This document shows positions 43,147 through 51,709 of a stretch of 64,000 nt of DNA, in pieces (within the stretch, counting starts at the first letter, position 1; the number at the start of each line of letters is the position of its first letter). Origin of the DNA: Chryseobacterium edaphi (GTDB lineage Bacteria > Bacteroidota > Bacteroidia > Flavobacteriales > Weeksellaceae). The translations under genes and the position numbers were made by a program. The stretch spans positions 186,001-250,000 of the forward strand of contig NZ_JAOTEM010000005.1 in the NCBI RefSeq assembly GCF_025628985.1. The letters are read 5' to 3'. Below the pieces are notes generated by a model. That model worked only from the letters and a program-made list of their open reading frames with translations. It did no database searches and had not been told where the DNA came from.

Positions 43147-44550
43147 TTATTCTTCGGATTTCATGTTTCTGCCATCGAAGGTGTGAAGTCTTCTGAAAAC
43201 TAAGCTTGATAAAATAGTTAAAATTCCTACCGTTAAAAATGTGTAGCGAAATGCGTTGTGAGTTTCGTGTAAGATAAGTTCGGGGCTGTTTTCGTAAATT
43301 TTTAAAACGATTAATCCAAATGCAATTCCGAAACCGATGGCTAATTGTTGATTGACTGAAATCAGGGAATTTCCGCTGCTGGTTTGAAAGTTTCTTAAGT
43401 CTGCAATGGAAATCGTATTCATCGAAGTAAACTGTATCGAATTGAAAAATCCTAACACGGCAATAATCGGAATAAACCAAAAAATAGAAGTGTGAATATC
43501 CGGAATGGCAAGACAGGAAATCAAAATTCCGATGATGAATGTATTGACCATCAATGTTCTTCTGTAACCAAATTTATTTAAAATTCTGATGACCGAAGAT
43601 TTTCCAAACATGGCCGTCAATGCCATCGGAGCAATAATCCATCCGGAAACAACTGCAGATTCATGATAGGCAATCTGAATCATTAATGGAAGCAATAATG
43701 GAACCGAGCTGATTCCTAATCTTGTCGCAAGATTTCCCACAATTCCTACCCGAAATGTTCTTACCTGAAATAAATTTAATGGAAAAATAGGATTGTTTCC
43801 TTTTTTAGCGTGTCGGTAATAATAATACAGAAATAAAAATCCTAATATAAAAACCAATAAAACAGGCGTGATATTCTGCATATCTCCGAAAAGTTCCAGA
43901 GAAACAGAAAGTAGGAGAGAGGCAGCCGCAAAAATCATAAAACCTTTCAGATCAAAATCTGTTTCCCGGGAATTATAATTCGGCATATATTTTAAACCTA
44001 AAACAATTCCTAATAATCCAATCGGAATGTTGATCAGGAAAATCCAGTGCCACGACAGATAATCAACCATATAACCTCCAACAAGCGGACCTAAAACCGG
44101 TCCGATCAAAGCTGGAATGATTGCGAAATTCATCGCTTTCAGAAGTTCGTTTCTTTCAAATGTTTTGATCAGAGCTAATTTTCCGACAGGTGTCATCAAG
44201 CTTCCTCCAACTCCCTGAATTACTCTGGCAATAACTAAATGGGTGAGGTTTTGAGAAAGTGCACAAAAAACAGAGCCTAAACTGAAAAGTACCAAAGCAA
44301 AAATAAAAACCCTTCTCGTTCCGAAGCGATCAGCCAAAAATCCACTTGCGGGCATGAAAACAGCTAAAGTTAAAACATAACTGATAATTGCATTCTGCAT
44401 ATTCAGCGGAGATTCATTTAAATCTCTTGCAATCGAAGGTAGCGAAGTGTTTAAGATGGTAGAATCGAGCATCTGCATAAAGATTGCAGTAGCAAGAATA
44501 AGCGGAAGAACTTTTTTTACGGTTTGTCTTGGGGATATTTTTGTGGGCAT
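43147..44550 (-). CDS. MFS drug exporter, DHA2 (EmrB/QacA-like) family
   Basis: 467 residues with about 14 predicted transmembrane helices. Motif A-like sequence GFLADRFGTRRVF, motif C-type PALIGPVLGPLVGGYMVD and the N-terminal LDSTILNTSLPSIARDL are typical of the DHA2 drug:proton antiporters. No EmrA-like adaptor is next to it. Likely exports toxic compounds. The C-terminal end shares antisense space with a low-complexity frame that I reject as a gene. Confidence 0.9.
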   Translation of the reverse strand: MPTKISPRQTVKKVLPLILATAIFMQMLDSTILNTSLPSIARDLNESPLNMQNAIISYVLTLAVFMPASGFLADRFGTRRVFIFALVLFSLGSVFCALSQNLTHLVIARVIQGVGGSLMTPVGKLALIKTFERNELLKAMNFAIIPALIGPVLGPLVGGYMVDYLSWHWIFLINIPIGLLGIVLGLKYMPNYNSRETDFDLKGFMIFAAASLLLSVSLELFGDMQNITPVLLVFILGFLFLYYYYRHAKKGNNPIFPLNLFQVRTFRVGIVGNLATRLGISSVPLLLPLMIQIAYHESAVVSGWIIAPMALTAMFGKSSVIRILNKFGYRRTLMVNTFIIGILISCLAIPDIHTSIFWFIPIIAVLGFFNSIQFTSMNTISIADLRNFQTSSGNSLISVNQQLAIGFGIAFGLIVLKIYENSPELILHETHNAFRYTFLTVGILTILSSLVFRRLHTFDGRNMKSEE

Positions 44551-44560
44551 TGTATAAAAA

Positions 44561-44596
44561 TAAGAAAGTCCTGTGAGATTTCACAGGACTTTCTTA
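44561..44596 (-). terminator. strong terminator
   Basis: 16-bp perfect stem TAAGAAAGTCCTGTGA / TCACAGGACTTTCTTA with loop GATT, U-rich on the minus strand afterwards. It terminates the 270-residue exported protein gene just before the MFS gene. Confidence 0.88.
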
Positions 44597-45409
44597 TTAT
44601 TTTTTCGGCTTTTCTACTCCGATCCACGCTTCACCTTCTCTTTTTACCTGGCTTAGTGTGAATGTTTCAAAATCATCCGTCTTGTATTCGATGTTGTCTA
44701 CGTTTCGTTCAAATGGCATGATGTAGAAGAAATCTTTGTCTGTTTTATCAGCTTTAGTTCCCTTTTTTACAGTCGGCATATATTTTTTCTCGAATTTGTA
44801 TTTTGGTAAATACTGTTTCAGAGAAGCGTAAAACTTCTTGTCTTTTTCGCTTGGAATGATATCTACAATTTTGAATTCGTCTTTTTTCTTGTCAACCCAA
44901 AGATAATAGTTGGTTTCTTCCATCGTCTTTTTGTTTAAAGAAGCAAAACCGAAAAATTCTTTTGGTACCAATTGCTTGATTTTTTCTGCGTCTACTTTAG
45001 TGAAATATTCACCTTGAGAAGGATCTACATATGTTTCCAAGTTGTACAGTAAAACCTGATTATTCTGGAAGTTTTTATTTTTGAAATATTGATCTAAAGA
45101 TAACTCTGCTGTCTTTCTCAGTTCTTTTCCTCTGTCATCCAATTTTTTAGTCGGGTTCTGAGGATTTACTTTTTTTACGAAGTTGTAAAGCACTACAGGT
45201 TTGATATCCGCAAGGTGAGGGAAAGTTTTCAACTGTTCAGCTTTTACCAACCAATAATATTGCTGATAGTAATCATCTTTTTCAGCGGGTTTTACACTTT
45301 TATAAGTTAGAGCCAGCTTTTTAGAGTTAAGATATTTTCCATATTTACCTTGTCCAAAAGCGAAGCTTACAGATAGTAAAGCAAATAAAATAGTAATGTT
45401 TCTTTTCAT
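44597..45409 (-). CDS. Exported hypothetical protein, 270 residues
   Basis: Sec signal peptide (MKRNITILFALLSVSFAFGQ, cut after about residue 20). The mature part is rich in Lys, Tyr and Asp with many charged segments; no family recognised. A minus-strand TATATTTG at 45438-45445 is a good -7 box 29 bases upstream. A very strong terminator ends the gene, so it is probably transcribed alone. Confidence 0.7.
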   Translation of the reverse strand: MKRNITILFALLSVSFAFGQGKYGKYLNSKKLALTYKSVKPAEKDDYYQQYYWLVKAEQLKTFPHLADIKPVVLYNFVKKVNPQNPTKKLDDRGKELRKTAELSLDQYFKNKNFQNNQVLLYNLETYVDPSQGEYFTKVDAEKIKQLVPKEFFGFASLNKKTMEETNYYLWVDKKKDEFKIVDIIPSEKDKKFYASLKQYLPKYKFEKKYMPTVKKGTKADKTDKDFFYIMPFERNVDNIEYKTDDFETFTLSQVKREGEAWIGVEKPKK

Positions 45410-45437
45410 GTTACAGCAAAGATTTTTTTTAATTTTT

Positions 45438-45445
45438 CAAATATA
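45438..45445 (-). promoter_or_regulatory. -7 box of the 270-residue exported protein gene
   Basis: Minus-strand TATATTTG, full consensus match. Confidence 0.5.
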
Positions 45446-45515
45446 ATTATTTATTAGATAATAAGTTTAATACTTAGTTAAATTATCTAAATATTCTTGA
45501 TTTTATTCAAGAAAA

Positions 45516-45537
45516 AATCCTGTACGAATACAGGATT
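45516..45537 (-). terminator. terminator of asnB
   Basis: AATCCTGTA / TACAGGATT stem with a CGAA loop; minus-strand U run follows. Confidence 0.8.
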
Positions 45538-45553
45538 GATAAATTTATTTACT

Positions 45554-47221
45554 TTAATAAGAAGTTTCGTGCACTTTTACTGCTCTTCCGCTTGGATCGT
45601 TCATTTTCTTAAATGCTTCATCCCATTCCAAAGCGATAGGTGTAGAACAGGCTACTGAAGGTACAGAAGGTACAGTTGCAGCCGCAGTTTCACTTGGGAA
45701 ATGCTCTTCAAAAATAGTTCTGTAACGATATTCTTCTTTATTTTGAGGAGTATTTAACGTAAATCTGAATTTTGCATTCGTCATCATCTCATCATTCACA
45801 TATTTTTCTGCAACATCTTTCAAGGTGTCAATCCATGAATATCCGACTCCGTCTGAGAACTGTTCTTTTTGTCTCCATGCGATCGATTCAGGCAAAACAT
45901 CTTCAAAAGCTTTTCTCAGAACCCATTTTTCGATTTTTCCTTCTTCTTTGCTGATCATTTTATCCTGAGGGTTTACGTTCATGGCAATATCCATAAATTC
46001 TTTGTCCAAAAACGGAACTCGTCCCTCAATTCCCCAACTCATCAAAGCTTTGTTGGCTCTCAAGCAATCGTAAAGGTGAAGTTTTCCAAGTTTTCTTACG
46101 GTTTCATCATGAAATTCTTTTGCATTCGGAGCTTTATGGAAATACAAATATCCACCAAATAATTCATCTGCACCTTCGCCGGAAAGTACCATTTTGATTC
46201 CCATAGATTTAATGACTCTAGCTAAAAGATACATTGGAGTGGAAGCTCTGATAGTGGTTACATCGTAAGTTTCTAAATGATAAATGACATCACGAATTGC
46301 ATCTAAACCTTCCTGAACGGTAAAATTTACTTCATGGTGAACCGATCCGATATGTTCCGCCGCTTTTTTTGCTGCTGCCAAATCGGGAGAACCTTCTAAG
46401 CCAACTGCAAAACTGTGCAATCTCGGATACCAAGCTTCCTGAGTGTCACCACTTTCAATTCTTTGTCTTGCGTATTTTGCAGTAACTGCGGAAATTATCG
46501 ATGAATCTAAACCTCCTGAAAGCAACACTCCATAAGGCACATCGCTCATTAACTGTCTGTGAACAGCCTCTTCCAGTCCTTTTCTGATTGCCTGAATTTC
46601 TGTCACGTTATCTTTTACCGCGTCAAAACTTTCCCAATCTCTTTTATACCATTGCTGAAGCTCTGTTCCTTCAATGTTGTACACATAATGTCCCGGCAGA
46701 AAAGTGTCAATTTTTTTACAGACTCCTTCCAAAGCCTTCAGTTCGGATGCGATATAATAATTTCCGTTTTTGTCCCAACCTTGATACAATGGGCAAATTC
46801 CCATGTGATCGCGGGCAATCAGATAAATATTGTTTTCAATATCATAAAGAGCAAAAGCGAAAATTCCATTTAATTTTTCGATGAAATTTTTTCCATATTT
46901 TTGATACAAAGCTAAGATAACTTCACAATCAGATTTAGTTTGAAACTCATAGTCCGGGAATTCTTCTTTTAGCTCACGGTGATTGTAAATTTCTCCATTT
47001 ACTGCCAAAACAATTTTTCCGTCTTTAGAAAATAAGGGTTGTTTACCGGAAGTAGGATCTACGATGGCAAGTCTTTCGTGAGAAAACAAAACTTTTTCAT
47101 TTTGAAAAACTCCGCTCCAGTCCGGACCACGATGACGGATTTTTTTAGACATTTCCAAGACTTGAGGTCTTAATATTTCGGTTTGTTGTTTGGCGTCAAA
47201 CAAGCATACGATTCCACACAT
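45554..47221 (-). CDS. asnB: Asparagine synthase B (glutamine-hydrolysing)
   Basis: 555 residues. Makes asparagine from aspartate, glutamine and ATP. The N-terminal class II glutaminase begins with the catalytic Cys2 (MCGIVCLFD), with RHRGPD and NGEIYNH; the synthetase half has the ATP loop LLSGGLDSSIISAV and SGEGADELFGGY. Length and motif order fit AsnB. A cytoplasmic asparaginase is encoded 21 kb away in this window; the two are not linked in an operon. Confidence 0.95.
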   Translation of the reverse strand: MCGIVCLFDAKQQTEILRPQVLEMSKKIRHRGPDWSGVFQNEKVLFSHERLAIVDPTSGKQPLFSKDGKIVLAVNGEIYNHRELKEEFPDYEFQTKSDCEVILALYQKYGKNFIEKLNGIFAFALYDIENNIYLIARDHMGICPLYQGWDKNGNYYIASELKALEGVCKKIDTFLPGHYVYNIEGTELQQWYKRDWESFDAVKDNVTEIQAIRKGLEEAVHRQLMSDVPYGVLLSGGLDSSIISAVTAKYARQRIESGDTQEAWYPRLHSFAVGLEGSPDLAAAKKAAEHIGSVHHEVNFTVQEGLDAIRDVIYHLETYDVTTIRASTPMYLLARVIKSMGIKMVLSGEGADELFGGYLYFHKAPNAKEFHDETVRKLGKLHLYDCLRANKALMSWGIEGRVPFLDKEFMDIAMNVNPQDKMISKEEGKIEKWVLRKAFEDVLPESIAWRQKEQFSDGVGYSWIDTLKDVAEKYVNDEMMTNAKFRFTLNTPQNKEEYRYRTIFEEHFPSETAAATVPSVPSVACSTPIALEWDEAFKKMNDPSGRAVKVHETSY

Positions 47222-47370
47222 GTTATTTTTATTTGAAAGCGAAATTAAAGTATATTAATAAATTTTAAAATAAAAATTTAGTTAAAATTAATATTTTTAA
47301 TTAATTAGGTTTAAAATATTAATAATATAATTTCGAGAGTTCGTTTTATGATATCTGAGATTGATATTTT

Positions 47371-47380
47371 TCACGCGTGA
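47371..47380. promoter_or_regulatory. perfect palindrome TCACGCGTGA, candidate operator
   Basis: G/C-rich 10-bp palindrome in strongly AT-rich sequence, 150 bases upstream of asnB. No known regulator matched. Confidence 0.3.
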
Positions 47381-47504
47381 CTTTCAGCATAAAATCACAG
47401 AAATCAAAAAAAGTTTAAAAATCTTGATGTATGATAATTAATAATTCAAATATTTTTCATTCCTTTGTTGCTCGAAATAATTTTTTTTCATCATTTGTGT
47501 TTTT

Positions 47505-47533
47505 ACCTCCTTGTAATAATATTGCAAGGAGGT
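47505..47533 (+). terminator. terminator-like hairpin of uncertain owner
   Basis: ACCTCCTTG / CAAGGAGGT stem with an 11-base AT loop, then TTTGTTTTATT on the plus strand. The adjacent glycosidase gene ends on the minus strand, where no U run follows the stem. Confidence 0.45.
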
Positions 47534-47539
47534 TTTGTT

Positions 47540-49204
47540 TTATTCAGAACCAAGTAAAACACCTGAGATATTCCATGCGCTGAAGCTTGTTCCTTCCGGT
47601 TTTCCCTGAGGGATTTTCACCTGAATATTATGTTTCCCGGCTTTCAAATCTCCCAGTTGTATGTAGTTCGGATTAGTAATAGTTCCGGGACACCAATTTG
47701 AGCGGCTCAGGTCAGAAGACGAAAGTCCGTCCGGGAAATTTCCCGAAGCGGGATTATACAATCTGTATGATCCGCAATCGGTTCTCCAAGGTGTGAAAGA
47801 GAAGGTCATTTTTCCATCCAGATAAATAGAATTCTCTTTAGGAATAAACTCATCACCATTTTCCCAACCACCATGACCAGTTGTGATATATCTCAATTGC
47901 GCGTTTTTCAGATCTTTTTCTAAATTAAATTCCACAAAAATACCTTTTTCATTATCAAACATTGTTGCATAATCCTGTCCTGCCATTTCCATGATATTTG
48001 TAGTATTGAAAAGCGGAATTACCTGATTGTTTTTGTTGACAATCTGATCACTTTTATGAATTGTCATGTCTAAATTCACTTTGTGACCACCTTTGTCATA
48101 GTTTCCGATGAAAGTTCCGATCCAGATTTCTTTTTCGGAAAGGGAAGGTTTCAGTTCGGTAATATCTTGGCGAAACGGACTTATAGTTTGCCAAGTTTTA
48201 TCTTTTAATTCTAAATTATTGAACTTATTAATCCCAAAAGCTGTAAAAAATCTCATCAATTCCACAGTTGGCTGATAATTTTCACTAGAAACAACTCCGA
48301 AATATTGTTTGCCGTTTCCGTTTTCATAAGCGGGAAGTGTTTTTGCACCTTTTTCCAAGCCGTCAAAAAATGATTGCGATTTGTTTTCCGGAATAAAAAA
48401 TACCGTTCCGGTTCTATCATATGCATCACCGTTAGATTGCTGCTTTAATTCCACAAAAATATTTTCACCTTCAGAAATTTTTGGAAATTTTACTTTCTTT
48501 AAAATAATTGTTCCGTTAGCAAATCTTTTTACGTTTTCATCAGATTTTGACTGGTCTGAAAAATTGATTATTTCGTTTTCAAAAACTTTTAAAGTAGTAA
48601 ATCTGCTTTTCCAGAGTAAATCTTTGTAGCTCAAAAGATCAGTTGTTGAAATAGGTTTATTAATGATACTATTGATGCCGGATTTTTTGATTTTCTTTAA
48701 AGAAATTGCGGTCGTCGCTGAGTTTCCGTTTCGTTCTATTTCCAAAACTAAACCTAAATTTTGTCCGAGACTTGATGGTCCACCTTTCAGTTTCAGATCG
48801 TTGGTGTACCAAATTTCAATAGTATTTGAATTGATTTTCGTGATTGCTTTTTTACAGTTATATCCTAAAATTTTCTTGGTTTTATCTGTAAATTCAAAAC
48901 TTTGTTTTCCAATAGATACCGCATCAGAAGTTGAAATAATTTCCCCGGGTTTTAAAAATCCGTAAGATATAATTGTGTTAGAAGGCTTTTCAATTTTACT
49001 TATTTCGAATGGATAATCGTTTTTTTGTTCCTTAGTTTTTAAATTTAGAATATAATTTTCGTTTTCATTAACCCAAACAATTACTGGGTTTTGGTTAGGC
49101 TGAACTTTGCCGTTGTAAGAACTTTCATATTGAATTTCATAAGTCTGTGCAAAATTTAAAACGGATAAGAAAATAAAAAAACAAAGAAAGAATGATCTGT
49201 TCAT
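47540..49204 (-). CDS. GLPGLI/PNGase F-II-like exported glycosidase
   Basis: 554 residues with a Sec signal peptide (cut after about residue 19, NFAQ). The N-terminal 180 residues resemble the GLPGLI family (GYNCKKAITKINSNTIEIWY, then GQNLGLVLEIERNG). The rest resembles the two jelly-roll domains of peptide-N-glycosidase F: GDAYDRTGTVFF parallels the PNGase F segment with the catalytic aspartate, GHGGWENGDEFIP parallels the region with a catalytic glutamate, and SNWCPGT matches its WCPG motif. This layout recalls the longer PNGase F-II with an extra N-terminal domain. It would cleave N-glycans from host glycoproteins; activity is inferred. A strong -7 box lies upstream. Confidence 0.7.
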   Translation of the reverse strand: MNRSFFLCFFIFLSVLNFAQTYEIQYESSYNGKVQPNQNPVIVWVNENENYILNLKTKEQKNDYPFEISKIEKPSNTIISYGFLKPGEIISTSDAVSIGKQSFEFTDKTKKILGYNCKKAITKINSNTIEIWYTNDLKLKGGPSSLGQNLGLVLEIERNGNSATTAISLKKIKKSGINSIINKPISTTDLLSYKDLLWKSRFTTLKVFENEIINFSDQSKSDENVKRFANGTIILKKVKFPKISEGENIFVELKQQSNGDAYDRTGTVFFIPENKSQSFFDGLEKGAKTLPAYENGNGKQYFGVVSSENYQPTVELMRFFTAFGINKFNNLELKDKTWQTISPFRQDITELKPSLSEKEIWIGTFIGNYDKGGHKVNLDMTIHKSDQIVNKNNQVIPLFNTTNIMEMAGQDYATMFDNEKGIFVEFNLEKDLKNAQLRYITTGHGGWENGDEFIPKENSIYLDGKMTFSFTPWRTDCGSYRLYNPASGNFPDGLSSSDLSRSNWCPGTITNPNYIQLGDLKAGKHNIQVKIPQGKPEGTSFSAWNISGVLLGSE

Positions 49205-49224
49205 AATGTGATATTGGGTTTTTG

Positions 49225-49232
49225 CAAAGATA
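49225..49232 (-). promoter_or_regulatory. -7 box of the PNGase F-like gene
   Basis: Minus-strand TATCTTTG, identical to the tRNA-cluster -7 box, 21 bases upstream of the start codon. No -33 box in place. Confidence 0.5.
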
Positions 49233-49273
49233 TTAATATCAATTCTGTTTACTAGGATTGAAGACTATTAAAT

Positions 49274-49281
49274 TATATTTG
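49274..49281 (+). promoter_or_regulatory. -7 box of the 315-residue exported protein gene
   Basis: TATATTTG, full consensus match, 36 bases upstream of the ATG at 49317. Confidence 0.5.
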
Positions 49282-49316
49282 TAAATATTATCAACTTCTT
49301 TTTTAATGAAATACAA

Positions 49317-50264
49317 ATGAATAAATTTTTTCTTTTGCTGATTTTTTTAGTTTCCTTAAATAATTTTAGCGCACATAAACCAAAGGTCAAAGTAGAAAAT
49401 TTTGGAAATATTAAAACGTTTTTTATTTCGGAATTCAATTTTGGAGCTAAAACTATTGCTTCTGAAGAGTTGAAAATGCGGATTATAGGAAAATTGTCAA
49501 AAGAAATTTCTGAAAAACTTGGTTATAAGGATACTATTATAATAGAAAGAAAAACTTTTTTGTCCTATAATAAAAGCAATTTTTATATGTTGGAAAATGA
49601 TAATTCAAATTATAAACTAGCTGTTTTGGATGACGGAGTTGTGTTGAAATCAAACGGAAAAGGTTTAGCAATAAGGATCGTAAGTGATAAGGTAGATGTG
49701 ATTGATGTTTTGAAGTTGGTAGAATATACAATTCAAAATAGACTGAAAATAAATAAGTCATTGGTTTTAAGACCTTATTTCCACAATGAGGATGAGCAAA
49801 TAGAAGTTTTTGCAAATACCGAAGAATTTATTTCGAAAATTGTAAATCAAAATTCAAATTTGGTTGATGAAATTATAAAACAAGAAGTTATTCTTGAAGA
49901 AGATACTGAGACAATTATATCTTGGAATAAAAATGAGTTTGTTTTTAAAATGAATTTAGAAAAGTTTAAACCAGATAATTTTTACAGAGATTTGCTGAAA
50001 AATCAATTTAAAATTCAGGATTTCAAATATTTTATCAAATCTGATATTTATAATTTCTTTTTGGTTTTTACAACCGACCAGTCATTCAGTTTTTTTGATG
50101 GTCACGAGGAAAATAAAATATTAGATGTTCATATTCAAAAAGAAAACACTTTTTATCCTTTTAGAATTTCGATAGAAAAAATGATTAATAAAATTGTAAT
50201 CTATAGTCGAGATTATTTCTACATATATGATATCAAAAAAAAACTACTCCAAAAAATAGAGTAG
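49317..50264 (+). CDS. Exported hypothetical protein, 315 residues
   Basis: Sec signal peptide (KFFLLLIFLVSLNNFSA, cut near residue 19). The mature protein alternates strands and charged helices; no family recognised. It is divergent from the PNGase F-like gene with 112 bases between starts, and both have full -7 boxes. The 3' end holds the hairpin that terminates the convergent RsmB-like gene. Confidence 0.65.
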   Translation: MNKFFLLLIFLVSLNNFSAHKPKVKVENFGNIKTFFISEFNFGAKTIASEELKMRIIGKLSKEISEKLGYKDTIIIERKTFLSYNKSNFYMLENDNSNYKLAVLDDGVVLKSNGKGLAIRIVSDKVDVIDVLKLVEYTIQNRLKINKSLVLRPYFHNEDEQIEVFANTEEFISKIVNQNSNLVDEIIKQEVILEEDTETIISWNKNEFVFKMNLEKFKPDNFYRDLLKNQFKIQDFKYFIKSDIYNFFLVFTTDQSFSFFDGHEENKILDVHIQKENTFYPFRISIEKMINKIVIYSRDYFYIYDIKKKLLQKIE

Positions 50265-50266
50265 TT
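50242..50266 (-). terminator. terminator of the RsmB-like gene, inside a convergent gene end
   Basis: AACTACTC / GAGTAGTT stem with a nine-base loop and, on the minus strand, a long U run. The hairpin includes the stop codon of the plus-strand 315-residue gene. Confidence 0.75.
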
Positions 50267-50289
50267 CATATATTGTATTTAAAATAATT

Positions 50290-51495
50290 TTAAGCCAATC
50301 TCTCAATCAAAGCCATATAAAATCCGTCATAACCTTGACTTGGCATTATCTTTTCGTCTTTGATTAATTTAAAATCAGGATTGTTTTTTAAAAATTCTGC
50401 AACCTGTTCATTGTTTTCTGATGGAAGAATAGAACATGTAGCATACACCATTTTTCCGCCTTTTTTAAGGATCTTAGAATAATCCTGAATGATTTGCTGC
50501 TGTTCTTTTTTGATTCTGTCAATGAAAGCCTGATCGATTTTCCATTTGCTGTCAGGATTTCTTTTCAGAACTCCCAAACCTGAACAAGGGGCATCAATCA
50601 ACAATCTGTCAGCTTTTTCGTGAAGACGCTTGATTACTTTGTTGTCAGAAATCATACGCGTTTCGATGTTGTGAGCTCCAGCTCTTTTTGCACGACGCTT
50701 CAATTCAGCCAATTTCCATTCGTAAATATCTAAAGCGATAATTTGTCCTTTATTGCCCATCAATGCTGCTAAGTGAAGAGTCTTTCCACCTGCTCCTGCG
50801 CAAACGTCAACTACTCTTTGGCCTTCTTTTACGTCAAGAAAATATGCGATTTTCTGAGATGTTGCATCCTGTACTTCAAACAAACCGTCCTTAAACGCAC
50901 TCGTAAGAAAAACGTTTTTCTTTTCTTCCAACTGTACTGCATCCGGATAATTTTTTACCGTGTAAGCAACAACATTTTCAACTGCAAGATATGAAATCAA
51001 CTCTTTTGCTGAAGTTTTTAATGAATTTGCTCTTAAAACGGTAGGAGCCTGCTCGTTCAAAGCCTTCATTTCTTTTTCCCAAATCGGACCCAGTTCTTTT
51101 TCCAAAGTTTCAGCCAACCATTCAGGAATTGAATGTTCAATAGATTTTGTAGGAACTGTTCCTTTTTTTAGTTTGGTAGTGATGTCGGCGATTTTGATGC
51201 CTTCAAATTCTTCAAATCTTTTGTAATTGGTTTTACTATAAAGGCAGTAAGCAACAATTAATTTATAAATATTGTCGGGTTTTACACTTTCACCCATATA
51301 ATATTCAAGGCGTCTTTTCCAACGGATAATGTTGTAGAAAATCTCTGAAACAACTGCTCTGTCCTGGCTTCCCCACTTTCTATGAGCCTTTAAAAGTCTT
51401 TCGATTACTTTATCGGCATATTTATTTTTCTCAAAAAAAGTTTCTTGTAAAGCATCGTGAATTCCGATGGCCAAGTTTCTGTGTATTAATTCCAT
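50290..51495 (-). CDS. RsmB/NOP-family RNA cytosine-C5 methyltransferase
   Basis: 401 residues. N-terminal NusB-like helical RNA-binding domain (about 1-140), then a SAM-dependent Rossmann domain: VDVCAGAGGKTLHLA (SAM loop), IDAPCSGLGVLKRNP (motif IV Cys) and YATCSILPSENN (motif VI catalytic Cys). It fits RsmB (m5C967 of 16S rRNA), but related YebU/RsmF-type enzymes cannot be excluded. The minus-strand promoter at 51521-51552 has both boxes. Confidence 0.87.
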   Translation of the reverse strand: MELIHRNLAIGIHDALQETFFEKNKYADKVIERLLKAHRKWGSQDRAVVSEIFYNIIRWKRRLEYYMGESVKPDNIYKLIVAYCLYSKTNYKRFEEFEGIKIADITTKLKKGTVPTKSIEHSIPEWLAETLEKELGPIWEKEMKALNEQAPTVLRANSLKTSAKELISYLAVENVVAYTVKNYPDAVQLEEKKNVFLTSAFKDGLFEVQDATSQKIAYFLDVKEGQRVVDVCAGAGGKTLHLAALMGNKGQIIALDIYEWKLAELKRRAKRAGAHNIETRMISDNKVIKRLHEKADRLLIDAPCSGLGVLKRNPDSKWKIDQAFIDRIKKEQQQIIQDYSKILKKGGKMVYATCSILPSENNEQVAEFLKNNPDFKLIKDEKIMPSQGYDGFYMALIERLA

Positions 51496-51520
51496 TGTTA
51501 CAGTATGCTGTTTGAACTTG

Positions 51521-51552
51521 CAAAAATACGAATTTTAAATTTGGGATTTCAA
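51521..51552 (-). promoter_or_regulatory. promoter of the RsmB-like gene
   Basis: Minus-strand -7 box TATTTTTG (51521-51528) and TTG (51550-51552) with 21 bases between; 25 bases upstream of the start codon. Confidence 0.5.
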
Positions 51553-51709
51553 GTTTGATATTTGAAATTATTGCTACATTTAAGAAACCATTTTGCAGTC
51601 ACTGAATTAGTGTTTTTTCCTACAGCTAAGTATGAGCGAGAAATTTTCTTAAAATAGTTTTTTTTCAATCAAATTCATTTTATTTGTATCTGATTGGAAG
51701 TTATTCGAT

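Larger units (their letters stand above)
47222..47539. other. 318-base non-coding region upstream of asnB
   Basis: No gene. Very AT-rich. It holds a perfect 10-bp palindrome TCACGCGTGA (47371-47380) and a terminator-like hairpin (47505-47533) whose T tail points along the plus strand although no plus-strand gene precedes it. No clear -7 box for asnB was found. Confidence 0.55.

Noticed and set aside
43013..43480. 155-codon minus-strand frame overlapping the MFS gene end
   Set aside because: Runs in another frame of the MFS gene's 3' end and through the GTTGGAG minisatellite; the repetitive C-terminus (KTLQPKTLQPN) comes from the repeat, and no start context or family supports it.
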